NCBI GenBank assembly: GCA_927443375.1
Contig: CAKMKL010000265.1
Coordinates: forward strand, 1 to 46,066
Source of the DNA: an uncultured Paenibacillus sp.
GTDB lineage: Bacteria > Bacillota > Bacilli > Paenibacillales > Paenibacillaceae
Direction of reading: 5' to 3'
DNA length: 46,066 nucleotides
Below the pieces are notes generated by a model that saw nothing but the letters and a program-made list of their open reading frames with translations, made no database searches and had not been told where the DNA came from. Positions 27,766 to 36,944 of this stretch are shown here, one piece after another (the first letter of the stretch is position 1; every line of letters starts with the position of its first letter). The position numbers and the translations under genes were made by a program.

Positions 27766-29214
27766 TTAGATGATAACCGGTACTTTAGTAGCGGAAGAGA
27801 GCTTCGGCGGATAAATCTCCGGAGGTATCGGACAGATATAAGCTTCTCCATCCAGTCTCTCCGCATGCTCTGCCTTGGCCTCCGCTATTAGTTCCGGGCT
27901 AAGCAAGGCCTGCAGCGCGGAGAGCGCCATTGTTTTCCCGGCCAGCAGCATTCCTTTATGCGCATAAGTACTTTTCCCTTGGGCAACAACCTGCCAGGCG
28001 TGGATCGGAGTTGCATAGGCCCAGGTAGCAGTTGAACATTGTGCCGTGGGAACGATCCAGCTGACATCACCGACATCGGTGGAACCCGTCATGATCACCA
28101 TTTGCTCATGATAAGGCTTCACAAATTCCGCAAGCGGCTGTTCCGCCAGCCGCGCTGCCAGAGCTTTGCCGGCCATCATGGCTGCATCCGCCTTGTCGAT
28201 TTCAGGGATTGTTTCATAAATCGCCTTGGCGAGTACCTTCTCCTCAGCCGTATATTCCGGAAGCCCGAGGTCAAGCAGGTTCTGGTGCATACGCTTCTCC
28301 AGCGTTGCATTTGGGATCAGGTTGGACGTCGCACCTTCCACAACATGCTCCACCTGCGTTCCCGTCATTAGTGCGGCCCCTTGGGCAATATTCTTTATCC
28401 GTTCGAACAGCTCTGTTACCTGCTTGGATTTGGGAGCGCGGATTAGATAGACGACCTCAGCTTCAGCCTGTACTACATTCGGTGATTTGCCTCCAGTATT
28501 CGTAACGGCATAATGTACCCGGGCCAGATCAATCATGTGCTCACGCATGTAGTTGGTCCCCACGTTCATCAGCTCCACCGCATCCAGCGCACTGCGTCCA
28601 AGATGCGGTGCTGCCCCGGCATGCGCACTTTGTCCCTTGAAGCGGAACGTGACATTAATATTCGCCAAGGAGGACATATGCCATACGGAGTTGACCGTTC
28701 CGGGATGCCAGCTGAATGCTGCGTCTACATCATTAAATAATCCTGCTTTCGCCATAAAAGCCTTTCCTGAGCCGCTTTCTTCAGCCGGACATCCGTAATA
28801 GCGGACGGTTCCGGGCAGCCCGGATTCCTGCATATAATCCTTAACGGCTACCGCAGCTGCCAGTGCACCTGTGCCAAGCAGATTATGCCCGCAGCCATGC
28901 CCGTTGCCTTCGGGGATCAGCGGCTGGTAAGCCGCTTCCCCCGCCACCTGACTGAGACCGGACAGGGCATCAAACTCTCCTAGGATGGCGATCACCGGAT
29001 GACCGCTCCCATAGCTGCCGATGAATCCGGTCTCCAGCCCGCCTGCTTCACGCTCTACCGTGAAGCCTTCGTGCTCCAGAATTACAGAGAGCAGCTGAGC
29101 GGACTTGTATTCTTCAAAACGGGTTTCAGCAAATCCCCAGATATCATCGCTTGCCTGAATGAACAGCTCCCGTTTATTCTCCACCAATTGCGCAACCCGG
29201 TCCTTCATCTCCAT
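27766..29214 (-). CDS. M20-family amidohydrolase, AbgB-like
   Basis: 482 residues from ATG 29214, almost the length of the p-aminobenzoyl-glutamate hydrolase subunit AbgB. Metal-binding features are AILGEFDALSGLSQ, GNGHGCGHNLLGTGALAAAV with the conserved histidines, and the general-base region YYGCPAEESGSGKAFMAKAG. The dimerisation domain contains FRFKGQSAHAGAAPHLGRSA. Such enzymes split amide bonds of N-acyl or peptide-like small molecules in the cytoplasm. It lies between the peptide-binding lipoprotein gene and the serine dehydratase genes, so its product may be serine or a serine-containing piece. The substrate is inferred from context only; AbgA-type partners are not present. Confidence 0.88.
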   Translation of the reverse strand: MEMKDRVAQLVENKRELFIQASDDIWGFAETRFEEYKSAQLLSVILEHEGFTVEREAGGLETGFIGSYGSGHPVIAILGEFDALSGLSQVAGEAAYQPLIPEGNGHGCGHNLLGTGALAAAVAVKDYMQESGLPGTVRYYGCPAEESGSGKAFMAKAGLFNDVDAAFSWHPGTVNSVWHMSSLANINVTFRFKGQSAHAGAAPHLGRSALDAVELMNVGTNYMREHMIDLARVHYAVTNTGGKSPNVVQAEAEVVYLIRAPKSKQVTELFERIKNIAQGAALMTGTQVEHVVEGATSNLIPNATLEKRMHQNLLDLGLPEYTAEEKVLAKAIYETIPEIDKADAAMMAGKALAARLAEQPLAEFVKPYHEQMVIMTGSTDVGDVSWIVPTAQCSTATWAYATPIHAWQVVAQGKSTYAHKGMLLAGKTMALSALQALLSPELIAEAKAEHAERLDGEAYICPIPPEIYPPKLSSATKVPVII

Positions 29215-29245
29215 GATAATCCCACCTTTTCAAAGTTTGATTGTA

Positions 29246-30874
29246 TTACTCTGTCAGATCCCATTCATTCACGTTGTTAAGCGGTCCAATATCAATCGGT
29301 TTTCCGACTAGGACATTTTTGGATACAGCTTGAAGGCGTTTCTCAGAATAAATCGTCAGCAGCGGTAATTCTTCATGGAATTTATCTTGAATTTCATCAT
29401 AAATGACACGGCGTTTCTCCGGATCAGCTTCAGCAGCCCCCTTGGCGATCAGCGCATCCATTTCAGTGTCAGAATACTGAGCCATATTATAAGCATTGGA
29501 GCTGTCCAGAATCTGGAACGTCACGCCCGGATCAAGGCTGAAGGTGTTGGTGAACATGGTCAGATCAAAATCATGGCTGAGTGCTTTTTGAATCAAAGTC
29601 GGGAAATCATACTTCTGAACCTGGACCTTAAGCCCGACAGCCTTCATATTCTCGGTCATGATATCCGCAGCCTGCTCACGGACTTTATTGCCGACCGGAA
29701 CATTGAAAGTAATGACCTGATTGAAATCCCAGCCTGCTTCTTTCAGCAGCTGCTTGGATTTTTCCGGATCATAGGCATAACTTGCCTCTTCCTTGTAGTA
29801 CGGGTGGATACTGGTCAGAAGGCCGTCGATGATTTCCCCCTCGCCCTTCAACAGCTGCTTCACAATCAGATCGCGGTTGATAGAATAAGCGATAGCCTGT
29901 CTAGTCTTGGCATCCTTGAACACTTTGGTGTTATAGACTAGCAGGGTTGGTTCTGTCGGCAGGCCGGACTCGACCGTGACATTGGTCATATTCTTTACTT
30001 TCTCGAAATCCTGAATCGGAATCAGACCGATTGGCATGGAGTTCATCTGAATCTCTCCGGTCTGCAGCTGGGCTACCAGATTGGAGGCCGGCATGATTTT
30101 CATGTAAACCTTATTGACTTTGGGAGCGCCCTGATAGTAATCCGGGTTCGCTGAAACCTCTACATACTGGTCCTTGGCAAATTTTCCGAATGTAAAAGCA
30201 CCCAGGGTAACACTTGGATTCTGCATATAAGCATTTGTTGCCAGGTCTGAAGGTGCCACCCCGCTTAGAACATGTTCCGGCAGAAATCTTAGTCTGGTCG
30301 AAAAATTATCATTGAAGTAATTCGGATCGACGGGTGTTTTCGTCTTAATCTCGAAGGTATGCTCATCGATGATTTTCAAACCGGAAATGGCTGTCTGCCC
30401 TTCATCCAGCTTGCCTGCATCATTAAGTCCTTCGATAAATTTCAGCCGCAGCATGCTCTCCACCAGCGGATTTGCGATAAGATTAAGGGTGAATTCAACG
30501 TCTTTGGTGGTAAAAGCCTCTCCATCGCTCCATTTGGCATTTGGATTTAGCTTTACAGTATAGGTCTGGCTGTCTGCACTCTCCACAGATTCCGCGAGCT
30601 TCGGCAGGAATCCAAAGTCTTCCGTAAGGGCCAGCAGGGTATCGAACATAAATCCGCTGACGAAGATCGAAGCAGCGTCTGTCAGATTAATCGGATTTAG
30701 TGTAACCGGAGGATTGACCATACCGATATAAATCGCTTTTTCCGCTCCGGCGGAGCCGGTGCTGTCCGCGGCCTCTGCCGGTGTATTTCCGCTTCCTGAA
30801 GAACCGCAGGCAGTTACAAATAATAGCAGCAGACAAAAGGATACCGCAAGCAGGCTTCTGTACATTTTTCTCAT
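29246..30874 (-). CDS. oligopeptide/dipeptide ABC transporter substrate-binding lipoprotein
   Basis: 542 residues from ATG 30874, with AGGGGG upstream. The N-terminus is a lipoprotein signal peptide with lipobox VTAC (cysteine near residue 23), then a Ser/Gly-rich linker. The body is the SBP_bac_5 (OppA/DppA) fold: NPINLTDAASIFVSGFMFDT, WSDGEAFTTKDVEFTLNLIA, and QIQDKFHEELPLLTIYSEKR-like sequence near the end. It would sit on the outer face of the membrane and bind the ligand for the permeases encoded upstream. A direct repeat with alternative hairpins fills the 100 bp before it and may raise or regulate its expression relative to the permeases. Confidence 0.94.
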   Translation of the reverse strand: MRKMYRSLLAVSFCLLLLFVTACGSSGSGNTPAEAADSTGSAGAEKAIYIGMVNPPVTLNPINLTDAASIFVSGFMFDTLLALTEDFGFLPKLAESVESADSQTYTVKLNPNAKWSDGEAFTTKDVEFTLNLIANPLVESMLRLKFIEGLNDAGKLDEGQTAISGLKIIDEHTFEIKTKTPVDPNYFNDNFSTRLRFLPEHVLSGVAPSDLATNAYMQNPSVTLGAFTFGKFAKDQYVEVSANPDYYQGAPKVNKVYMKIMPASNLVAQLQTGEIQMNSMPIGLIPIQDFEKVKNMTNVTVESGLPTEPTLLVYNTKVFKDAKTRQAIAYSINRDLIVKQLLKGEGEIIDGLLTSIHPYYKEEASYAYDPEKSKQLLKEAGWDFNQVITFNVPVGNKVREQAADIMTENMKAVGLKVQVQKYDFPTLIQKALSHDFDLTMFTNTFSLDPGVTFQILDSSNAYNMAQYSDTEMDALIAKGAAEADPEKRRVIYDEIQDKFHEELPLLTIYSEKRLQAVSKNVLVGKPIDIGPLNNVNEWDLTE

Positions 30875-30891
30875 GAATGAATCCCCCTAAA

Positions 30892-30976
30892 AGTTTTGTG
30901 AGCCTGTCCTCTGTGAATCTGCTTCGTACAAAACTCTCTTCGAAAGCATAGGCTTAGTTTTGTGAGCCTGTCCTCT
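30892..30976 (-). repeat. 21-bp direct repeats with alternative hairpins before the binding-protein gene
   Basis: The same 21 bases occur at 30892-30912 and 30956-30976 (plus-strand AGTTTTGTGAGCCTG then TCCTCT). Midway, at 30928-30935, lies ACAAAACT (plus strand), the complement of the first eight bases of each repeat. In the transcript this middle piece can pair with either copy, so two mutually exclusive hairpins are possible; one lies right next to the ribosome binding site. The upstream copy overlaps the permease stop codon. Confidence 0.65.
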
Positions 30977-31880
30977 ATTCCTTAGGATCAATCGCATCGC
31001 GTAGTCCGTCTCCGACAAAGTTGATGGCGAGCACCGTCAGCAGAATCATGATGCCGGGCGGCAGCCACAGCCAGGGCTGATCGGTCAGAACGGACAAGGA
31101 TTGCGCATCCGTCAGCATGTTGCCCCAGCTGGATTTCGGCGACTGGACACCCATACCAAGAAAGCTAAGCCCGGATTCAGCCATTATTGCTGCAGCTACC
31201 CCGAAGGTCGCATTAACAATAATCGGTCCGAGCGCATTCGGCAGAATGTGTTTAAGCATTATTCTTGGCGCGCTAAGTCCGAGTGCGGTGCCGGCTTTCA
31301 CATAATCCATCCCTTTCAGTGACAGTACACTTCCACGCACCAGCCGGGCTATCGCCGGCCAGGAGAACATTGCCAGCACGAGGATAATGGTAGCAAGGCT
31401 TGGGCCCAGCACACTGACTACGACAAGAATCACCATCATGAACGGAAAGGCCATGAACATATCGGTTACCCGCATCACCATCATATCCAGCCATCCGCCG
31501 AAATAGGCAGAAGCCAGTCCAATCAGTGTGCCTACTGTTACATAGACCGCTACGGATACAAACCCGACGAGAATTGAAATCTGTGTTCCATAAATCAGCC
31601 GGCTCAGCACATCCCTGCCTACCTGGTCGGTGCCAAGCAGATATTCGGCAGAGGGAGCTGCTGAGAACTCGCCGGTCACCAGATATGGATCATGAGGTGC
31701 GATCCATGGTGCGAGCAAGGCAACTGCAAAGAGCAGCAGCGTGAAGATCAGCCCGGCTACAGCCAGCTTGTGCTTCTTGAATCTGCGTACAACCTGTTTG
31801 AAATTGCTTTCGGAAAACTCTTCGTTCACTTCAATACTGCCTATTCTTCCTCCGGCTAACTGCAGCCCTGTATTGGACAA
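30975..31880 (-). CDS. oligopeptide/dipeptide ABC transporter permease (DppC/OppC type)
   Basis: TTG start at 31880 after GGAGGGG; 301 residues. An N-terminal cytoplasmic stretch (FKQVVRRFKKHKLAVAGLIF) leads into about six membrane helices. LAPWIAPHDPYLVTGEFSAA and LGTDQVGRDVLSRLIYGTQI are typical of the DppC side. The inner-membrane loop KAGTALGLSAPRIMLKHILP is the EAA-type contact for the ATPases. It pairs with the DppB-type permease encoded 15 bp upstream to form the membrane channel. Confidence 0.95.
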   Translation of the reverse strand: MSNTGLQLAGGRIGSIEVNEEFSESNFKQVVRRFKKHKLAVAGLIFTLLLFAVALLAPWIAPHDPYLVTGEFSAAPSAEYLLGTDQVGRDVLSRLIYGTQISILVGFVSVAVYVTVGTLIGLASAYFGGWLDMMVMRVTDMFMAFPFMMVILVVVSVLGPSLATIILVLAMFSWPAIARLVRGSVLSLKGMDYVKAGTALGLSAPRIMLKHILPNALGPIIVNATFGVAAAIMAESGLSFLGMGVQSPKSSWGNMLTDAQSLSVLTDQPWLWLPPGIMILLTVLAINFVGDGLRDAIDPKE

Positions 31881-31895
31881 GGTAACCCCTCCTTT

Positions 31896-32846
31896 TTATG
31901 AGTATTTGATCCGCGGATCAGCAATGGAATATGTGATATCCGTCAGCAGATTGGAGGAGAGCACGATAACCGCAGCGGTCAGATTGAGCCCCATCAGAGT
32001 AGAATAATCCCGCGACATGATCGATTGAAGAGTCAGCTGGCCGATTCCCGGCCACTGGAAAATCTGCTCTGTAATTATCGCTCCGCCCAACAGCAGCGGA
32101 ATCTCCAGACCGACAATTGTGATTATCGGAATAAGTGCATTGCGCAGGGCATGCTTATTAGTGACCAAAAATTCCTTCACCCCTTTAGCTCTTGCAGTGC
32201 GCAAGTAGTCCTGCTTCAGCACATCGAGCATGCTCGCTCTGACATAGCGGACTTTCCGACCCGCAATACCTGTACTGAGTACAACGACCGGAAGAATCAT
32301 GTGCCGGATCCGATCCCACAGACCTCCATCACCGCCAAGCTCTGTCATCCCTCCGGTTGGGAGAAGGCCCAACTGCAGCGAGAATAGATAGATTAACGCA
32401 AGACCCAGGAAGAAATTAGGGATTGAAGTGCCGACGAAGGACAGGCCGGTAACCAGGTAGTCCCATTTCGAATTTTGCTTCAGGGCGCTGAAAATGCCGA
32501 CGGGCACAGCGATCAGCAGGGCTACAATTAAAGCGACGGCAGCCAGGAGGCAGGTTGCTCCCAGCCGCTGCAAGATCATCTGGCCTACAGGCTCGGACGA
32601 GCTGATGGAATAGCCTAGATTCCCCTGGACCAGCTGGAGCAGCCATTTGCAGTACTGCATATACAGCGGATCATTTAGGCCCAAAGCTTCTTTCTTGGCT
32701 TCGATCAATTCAACCGGCGTATTCGCGTCCATGAACATTTCCACCGGGTCACCGGGTGCCATATTCATAATGATAAAATTGATAATCGTAATCCCCAGCA
32801 GCACAGGAATAATGATCAGGATTCGTCTGACAATATAGTTAAACAT
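31896..32846 (-). CDS. oligopeptide/dipeptide ABC transporter permease (DppB/OppB type)
   Basis: The ATG at 32846 is chosen, eight bases after GGAGG, rather than an in-frame start 15 bp upstream; 316 residues. The start FNYIVRRILIIIPVLLGITI and then MNMAPGDPVEMF are typical of the DppB/OppB side, followed by six membrane helices. The loop near residue 220, RTARAKGVKEFLVTNKHALR, is the ATPase contact. It begins 24 bp after the second ATPase gene in the operon. Confidence 0.95.
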   Translation of the reverse strand: MFNYIVRRILIIIPVLLGITIINFIIMNMAPGDPVEMFMDANTPVELIEAKKEALGLNDPLYMQYCKWLLQLVQGNLGYSISSSEPVGQMILQRLGATCLLAAVALIVALLIAVPVGIFSALKQNSKWDYLVTGLSFVGTSIPNFFLGLALIYLFSLQLGLLPTGGMTELGGDGGLWDRIRHMILPVVVLSTGIAGRKVRYVRASMLDVLKQDYLRTARAKGVKEFLVTNKHALRNALIPIITIVGLEIPLLLGGAIITEQIFQWPGIGQLTLQSIMSRDYSTLMGLNLTAAVIVLSSNLLTDITYSIADPRIKYS

Positions 32847-32870
32847 GTTGCATTCCTCCACTCAAAAGAG

Positions 32871-33863
32871 TTACGCCAGCGGGTAATGGCAAGCAGACAT
32901 ATGGGAGTCACCGGATAGAACCGGCTCCTGTTCCTTGCACAGTGCCGTTGCCAGCGGGCAGCGGGTATGAAACCGGCAGCCGCTCGGCGGGTTGGCTGGA
33001 CTCGGAACATCCCCTTCCATTACGATTCGGGCTTCGTTCCGCAGCCTCGGATCAGGAACCGGATAAGCATTCAGCAGCGCCTGTGTATAGGGATGTTTGG
33101 GACTGCTGAAAATCTGCTCCTTGGTTCCGACCTCCACCACTTTACCAAGATACATTACGGCAATCCGGCTGCTGATGTATTTGACAGCCCCCAGTCCGTG
33201 AGCAATGAATAAGTACGTCAAGCCCAGCTCCTTCTGAAGATCCTTCAGCAAATTAAGAATTTGCGCCTGAATCGACACGTCCAGTGCGGAGACCGGCTCA
33301 TCACAGACAATCAGCTTTGGTTTCACCGACAATGCCCTGGCGATGCCAATCCGCTGGCGCTGGCCGCCGGAGAACTCATGGGGAAAGCGGTTTTTGTAAG
33401 ACCGCGGAATGCCCACCATGTCGAGCAGCCGCTCCACTTCCGCTTCGGCTTGTCCTTTCTCAATCAGCCTGTGAACCAGCATCGGTTCAGCAAGAATATC
33501 CTTTATTCTTAGGCGCGGGTTCAGTGAGGAGGACGGGTCCTGAAATACCATCTGCATTTGGGTCCGCAAGGACTTCATTTTTCCGCTTGGATATGCTGAG
33601 ATGTCATTACCCTGGTACCAGATCTTCCCTTCCGTTGAAGCTTCCAGCCGGATAATCGTCCGCCCGATTGTTGACTTACCGCAGCCGGATTCACCGACCA
33701 GCCCAAGCGTCTCTCCGTCCTGAATATGAAAGCTTACATCATCAACAGCCTTAACATGACCTGCGACGCGGGAGAGAATACCTTTGCGGATGGGATAATA
33801 AGTTTTCAGCCCCTCCAGTCTCAGCAGAGGCTCAGCTTCGGTATGTTGTGCAGCTGTATTCAT
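32871..33863 (-). CDS. oligopeptide/dipeptide ABC transporter ATP-binding protein (OppF/DppF type)
   Basis: 330 residues from ATG 33863, which overlaps the stop of the preceding ATPase gene by four bases (ATGA), a sign of translational coupling. Walker A is [19 protein letters not shown], the signature [15 protein letters not shown], and Walker [15 protein letters not shown]. The C-terminal oligopeptide-transport extension contains [20 protein letters not shown] with spaced cysteines that in relatives hold a [4Fe-4S] cluster. It works with the OppD-type subunit to drive import. Confidence 0.95.
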   Translation of the reverse strand: MNTAAQHTEAEPLLRLEGLKTYYPIRKGILSRVAGHVKAVDDVSFHIQDGETLGLVGESGCGKSTIGRTIIRLEASTEGKIWYQGNDISAYPSGKMKSLRTQMQMVFQDPSSSLNPRLRIKDILAEPMLVHRLIEKGQAEAEVERLLDMVGIPRSYKNRFPHEFSGGQRQRIGIARALSVKPKLIVCDEPVSALDVSIQAQILNLLKDLQKELGLTYLFIAHGLGAVKYISSRIAVMYLGKVVEVGTKEQIFSSPKHPYTQALLNAYPVPDPRLRNEARIVMEGDVPSPANPPSGCRFHTRCPLATALCKEQEPVLSGDSHMSACHYPLA

Positions 33864-34873
33864 ACAATCCCCTCCGTTAGCGTGCGATTGGTATTTCTCT
33901 TGGACTTATCTGCCAGCCAGCAGCGTGAGTAATGGCCGTCGCTGACTTCCATAAGCGGAGGCGGAAGCTTGCAGCGGTCTTCGGCAAATTCACAGCGGTC
34001 ATGGAAGCGGCAGCCTTTGGGCATTTGCGCCAATGAAGGCACCGTACCCGGAATGGAAGCAAGCCGCTCCTCCAGATCACCCGCTTCACCGAGATGGGGA
34101 ATGGATTTCATCAGCCCTTTGGTATAGGGATGGGACGGTTGTTCGAATAGAGTAAATACATCGGCTTCTTCAACTACTTGCCCTGCATACATAACGACTA
34201 CCTTGTCTGCCATTTCGGCAATCACGCCAAGATCGTGAGTAATCAGGATAATCGCTGTGCCGGTTTCTTCCCGCAAATCCTTCATGAGATTAAGGATCTG
34301 AGCCTGGATCGTTACATCCAGTGCAGTTGTCGGCTCGTCAGCGATCAGCAGCTTAGGGTTACAAGAGAGCGCCATGGCAATCATTACGCGCTGCCGCATC
34401 CCGCCGGAGAGTGCGTGCGGATACTCGTCGATGAGTTCCTCTACCCGCGGAATACCGACTTTCTTAAGCATCTGAACCGCATAATCTTTTGCCGGCTTGC
34501 CCTTAAGGTTCAAATGAAGCCGGATCGCCTCCACCAGCTGATTGCCGATCGTGAATACCGGATTCAGCGAGGTCATCGGTTCCTGGAAAATCATGGAGAT
34601 CTCACCGCCGCGAATTTTCCGCAGCTCATTTTCACTTTGCTTACTCAGGTCTTTGCCGTTAAAACGTACTTCACCTTGTTTGATGAGACCGGTCTTGCCC
34701 AGCAATCTCATGATCGAGAGCGAAGTGACACTTTTACCGCATCCGGATTCTCCAACAATGCCCAGCGTTTCGCCGGGTTTGAGTGCAAAGCTTACACCGT
34801 CAACGGATATCACTTCACCCCTGTCACTGCGGAATACGGTCTGCAGCCGGTCAACCTCCAGTAAGTTCTTCAT
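33860..34873 (-). CDS. oligopeptide/dipeptide ABC transporter ATP-binding protein (OppD/DppD type)
   Basis: 337 residues from ATG 34873 after GGAGGGG. Walker A is [19 protein letters not shown], the signature [16 protein letters not shown], and Walker [15 protein letters not shown], with the C-terminal motif [20 protein letters not shown] carrying the cluster cysteines. It is the first gene of the eight-gene operon that runs to sdaAA. The promoter must lie in 34874-35143, the spacer shared with the divergent histidine kinase gene; I see no strong box for this strand. Confidence 0.95.
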   Translation of the reverse strand: MKNLLEVDRLQTVFRSDRGEVISVDGVSFALKPGETLGIVGESGCGKSVTSLSIMRLLGKTGLIKQGEVRFNGKDLSKQSENELRKIRGGEISMIFQEPMTSLNPVFTIGNQLVEAIRLHLNLKGKPAKDYAVQMLKKVGIPRVEELIDEYPHALSGGMRQRVMIAMALSCNPKLLIADEPTTALDVTIQAQILNLMKDLREETGTAIILITHDLGVIAEMADKVVVMYAGQVVEEADVFTLFEQPSHPYTKGLMKSIPHLGEAGDLEERLASIPGTVPSLAQMPKGCRFHDRCEFAEDRCKLPPPLMEVSDGHYSRCWLADKSKRNTNRTLTEGIV

Positions 34874-35088
34874 GGCGCCCCTCCGTTCATGAGAATTGTA
34901 GATTTAATGTCAGGTTAGGTAACAAGCTTTGAACCTATTATAGCGGTGCGGCTGTAAAAGCAGTAGGCGTTACAGTTCATCTTGGTATCGTTACTTGTCT
35001 GTTTTCATGAAAACAAATCAAGATAAGTATCATTTTTTGCTATAGGAGGCGTTTGCTTGTCATTAAGCTCTTTGAATCGTGTGAAACT

Positions 35089-35107
35089 ATGTTATAATTC
35101 ATAACAT
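35089..35107 (+). promoter_or_regulatory. -10 box and overlapping inverted repeat before the histidine kinase gene
   Basis: TATAAT at 35093-35098 with a weak TTGAAT 15 bp upstream. The inverted repeat ATGTTAT-aattc-ATAACAT (35089-35107) spans the -10 box, so a regulator bound there could block or control transcription of the sensor-regulator pair. Confidence 0.4.
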
Positions 35108-35143
35108 CATAATTTGAAATGCTATAGATGGGAGAAATCAACT

Positions 35144-36931
35144 ATGAAATCAGCCTACCGTACATTTTTCCTGAAAAATCTCTATCATTTCATTCTCCCC
35201 ATGCTGATACCCATCGCCATTCTCGGCACCTTCTCCGCAATTATTATCCAGCAATACATTGGCAAAGAAGCTACAGACGCCAACCTGAACGTACTGAAAG
35301 GCATGCAGTCGAATGTGGATTTGCAATTTGAGCAGCTGGATACGCTGTACATGCATTTTGTTGCCAGTGCGATTGAACTCAGCGAATTGAAGAGCATACT
35401 CAGCAAACCGCTGCCTTCTCTGGAGGATTACAAACGGCTGGCCGCGATCAAAAATTTCATCGACTCTCCGGCCATCGCCCGCTCGTACATCGATTCCATC
35501 TATATCTATTTACAAAATGACAAGAACCGCTTCATCACTTCTACTACCGGCGGGCTGATGGAATTCAGCGATTTCTACGACGTTTCCTGGTATGACGAAT
35601 ATCTCGGCAGATCTGCATTAGGCGATGATTACTGGACCGGGAAGCGTTCTTTTCTCAAATACAATCTGTTCAACTATAACACTGAGGTTATTTCGCTCTA
35701 TCAGACGCTGTACACTTCCAGTCCGGGAGATGGGGTCATCGTCCTAAATATCAAAATGGAGCATTTGCAAGACCAGCTGTCTGCGCTGCGCACACCGGAT
35801 AACCAATATTTGCTGATGCTCGATTCAGCCAATCAGATTATTCTGCAGAACAGGCCATTTCAGGAAGGCGAAACGGAGGAATTACAGCTGCTGCTGAAGG
35901 ACTCCCCTAATGAGACATTGTCCTCGGAGTCACCGGATTCCCGGTTCGTCTACTCCATTCTCTCTTCCGAGAAGTACGGCTGGCGGTTTGTGTCCATTAC
36001 TCCGAAAAAGTCACTCTATGCGCTCCCGCTTAGACTCGGCCTCTACACATTGCTTGCTATCCTATTTTCATTTGCCGTCGCTGCCTGGATCAGCCAGTAT
36101 TTCGCCAAACAGCATATGAATGAAATCCGCCAGATTACCAATCTGCTGCAGAGTGCAGAAAAAGGTGAGCCGCTGCCCGTTCTGCCAAACCGTAAGCATA
36201 ACATCTACAATTACATCATCCAGCGGATTCTGGTGCATTTTTTGGAGAACAATTATCTGAATGCCCAGCTCGCGGAACGGAAAGCCAAAGCCGAGATGCT
36301 GGAATTAAGTGCGCTGCAGGCTCAGTTGAACCCTCATTTCCTGCTGAACACCTTCGACACCATTAACTGGAAAGCAGCCTCTGTCACCGGGAATATGAAC
36401 AGTGAGCTGAATCAGATGATCGGACATTTAGGCGACATTCTAAAAACAGCCCTGGATTACGAGCATAAATATATTCCGCTTGAAGAAGAGCTGGAGTATA
36501 CCCACACCTATATTCAGATTCAAAAGATGCGGTATCAGGATAAAATCGAGGTGCTGTGGGATTGCGGTGCCGATGCCCAGCAGTTCATGGTGCTTAAGCT
36601 GCTGCTGCAGCCGCTGATCGAAAACAGCCTGTATCACGGCATCCGCAAAGTCGAGGGCAAACGCTATATCAAGATTAAAGCAAGGCTGCAGCAGGAGCGG
36701 CTGCTCATTAGCGTTACAGACAATGGACAAGGTATGGACAGGGATCAGCTCCAAGCGCTGCGGTCAAGGCTGGGGGAATCTACAGGGGATTTATCGAGTC
36801 ATATCGGCGTGGTGAATACACACAAAAGGCTGCAGCTGGCCTATGGAGATCTAAGCGGTCTGCAAGTGTACAGCAAGTGGAATTCGGGGACGATGGTCAC
36901 AATAACAATTCCGGTGAAAGAGACATTGTAA
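35144..36931 (+). CDS. sensor histidine kinase, YesM-type
   Basis: The ATG at 35144 is preceded by GGGAGA; an in-frame TTG 30 bp upstream lacks a site. 595 residues. A membrane helix near residues 15-40 (FILPMLIPIAILGTFSAIII), an extracellular sensor region of about 240 residues, a second helix (GLYTLLAILFSFAVAAWI), then a HAMP-like linker. The kinase core has QAQLNPHFLLNTFDTINWKA with the phospho-acceptor His, and the ATP site in LKLLLQPLIENSLYHGI and VTDNGQGMD. Such kinases usually sense extracellular carbohydrates in Paenibacillus relatives. The partner regulator gene follows 13 bp later. Confidence 0.93.
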   Translation: MKSAYRTFFLKNLYHFILPMLIPIAILGTFSAIIIQQYIGKEATDANLNVLKGMQSNVDLQFEQLDTLYMHFVASAIELSELKSILSKPLPSLEDYKRLAAIKNFIDSPAIARSYIDSIYIYLQNDKNRFITSTTGGLMEFSDFYDVSWYDEYLGRSALGDDYWTGKRSFLKYNLFNYNTEVISLYQTLYTSSPGDGVIVLNIKMEHLQDQLSALRTPDNQYLLMLDSANQIILQNRPFQEGETEELQLLLKDSPNETLSSESPDSRFVYSILSSEKYGWRFVSITPKKSLYALPLRLGLYTLLAILFSFAVAAWISQYFAKQHMNEIRQITNLLQSAEKGEPLPVLPNRKHNIYNYIIQRILVHFLENNYLNAQLAERKAKAEMLELSALQAQLNPHFLLNTFDTINWKAASVTGNMNSELNQMIGHLGDILKTALDYEHKYIPLEEELEYTHTYIQIQKMRYQDKIEVLWDCGADAQQFMVLKLLLQPLIENSLYHGIRKVEGKRYIKIKARLQQERLLISVTDNGQGMDRDQLQALRSRLGESTGDLSSHIGVVNTHKRLQLAYGDLSGLQVYSKWNSGTMVTITIPVKETL

Positions 36932-36944
36932 AGGGGGCTAAGCA

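Noticed and set aside
34178..34864. 228-codon plus-strand frame
   Set aside because: Fully antisense to the OppD-type ATPase gene with intact Walker motifs.
35003..35014. TTTTCATGAAAA palindrome in the divergent spacer
   Set aside because: A short AT-rich palindrome without a partner site or known consensus; too weak to call an operator.
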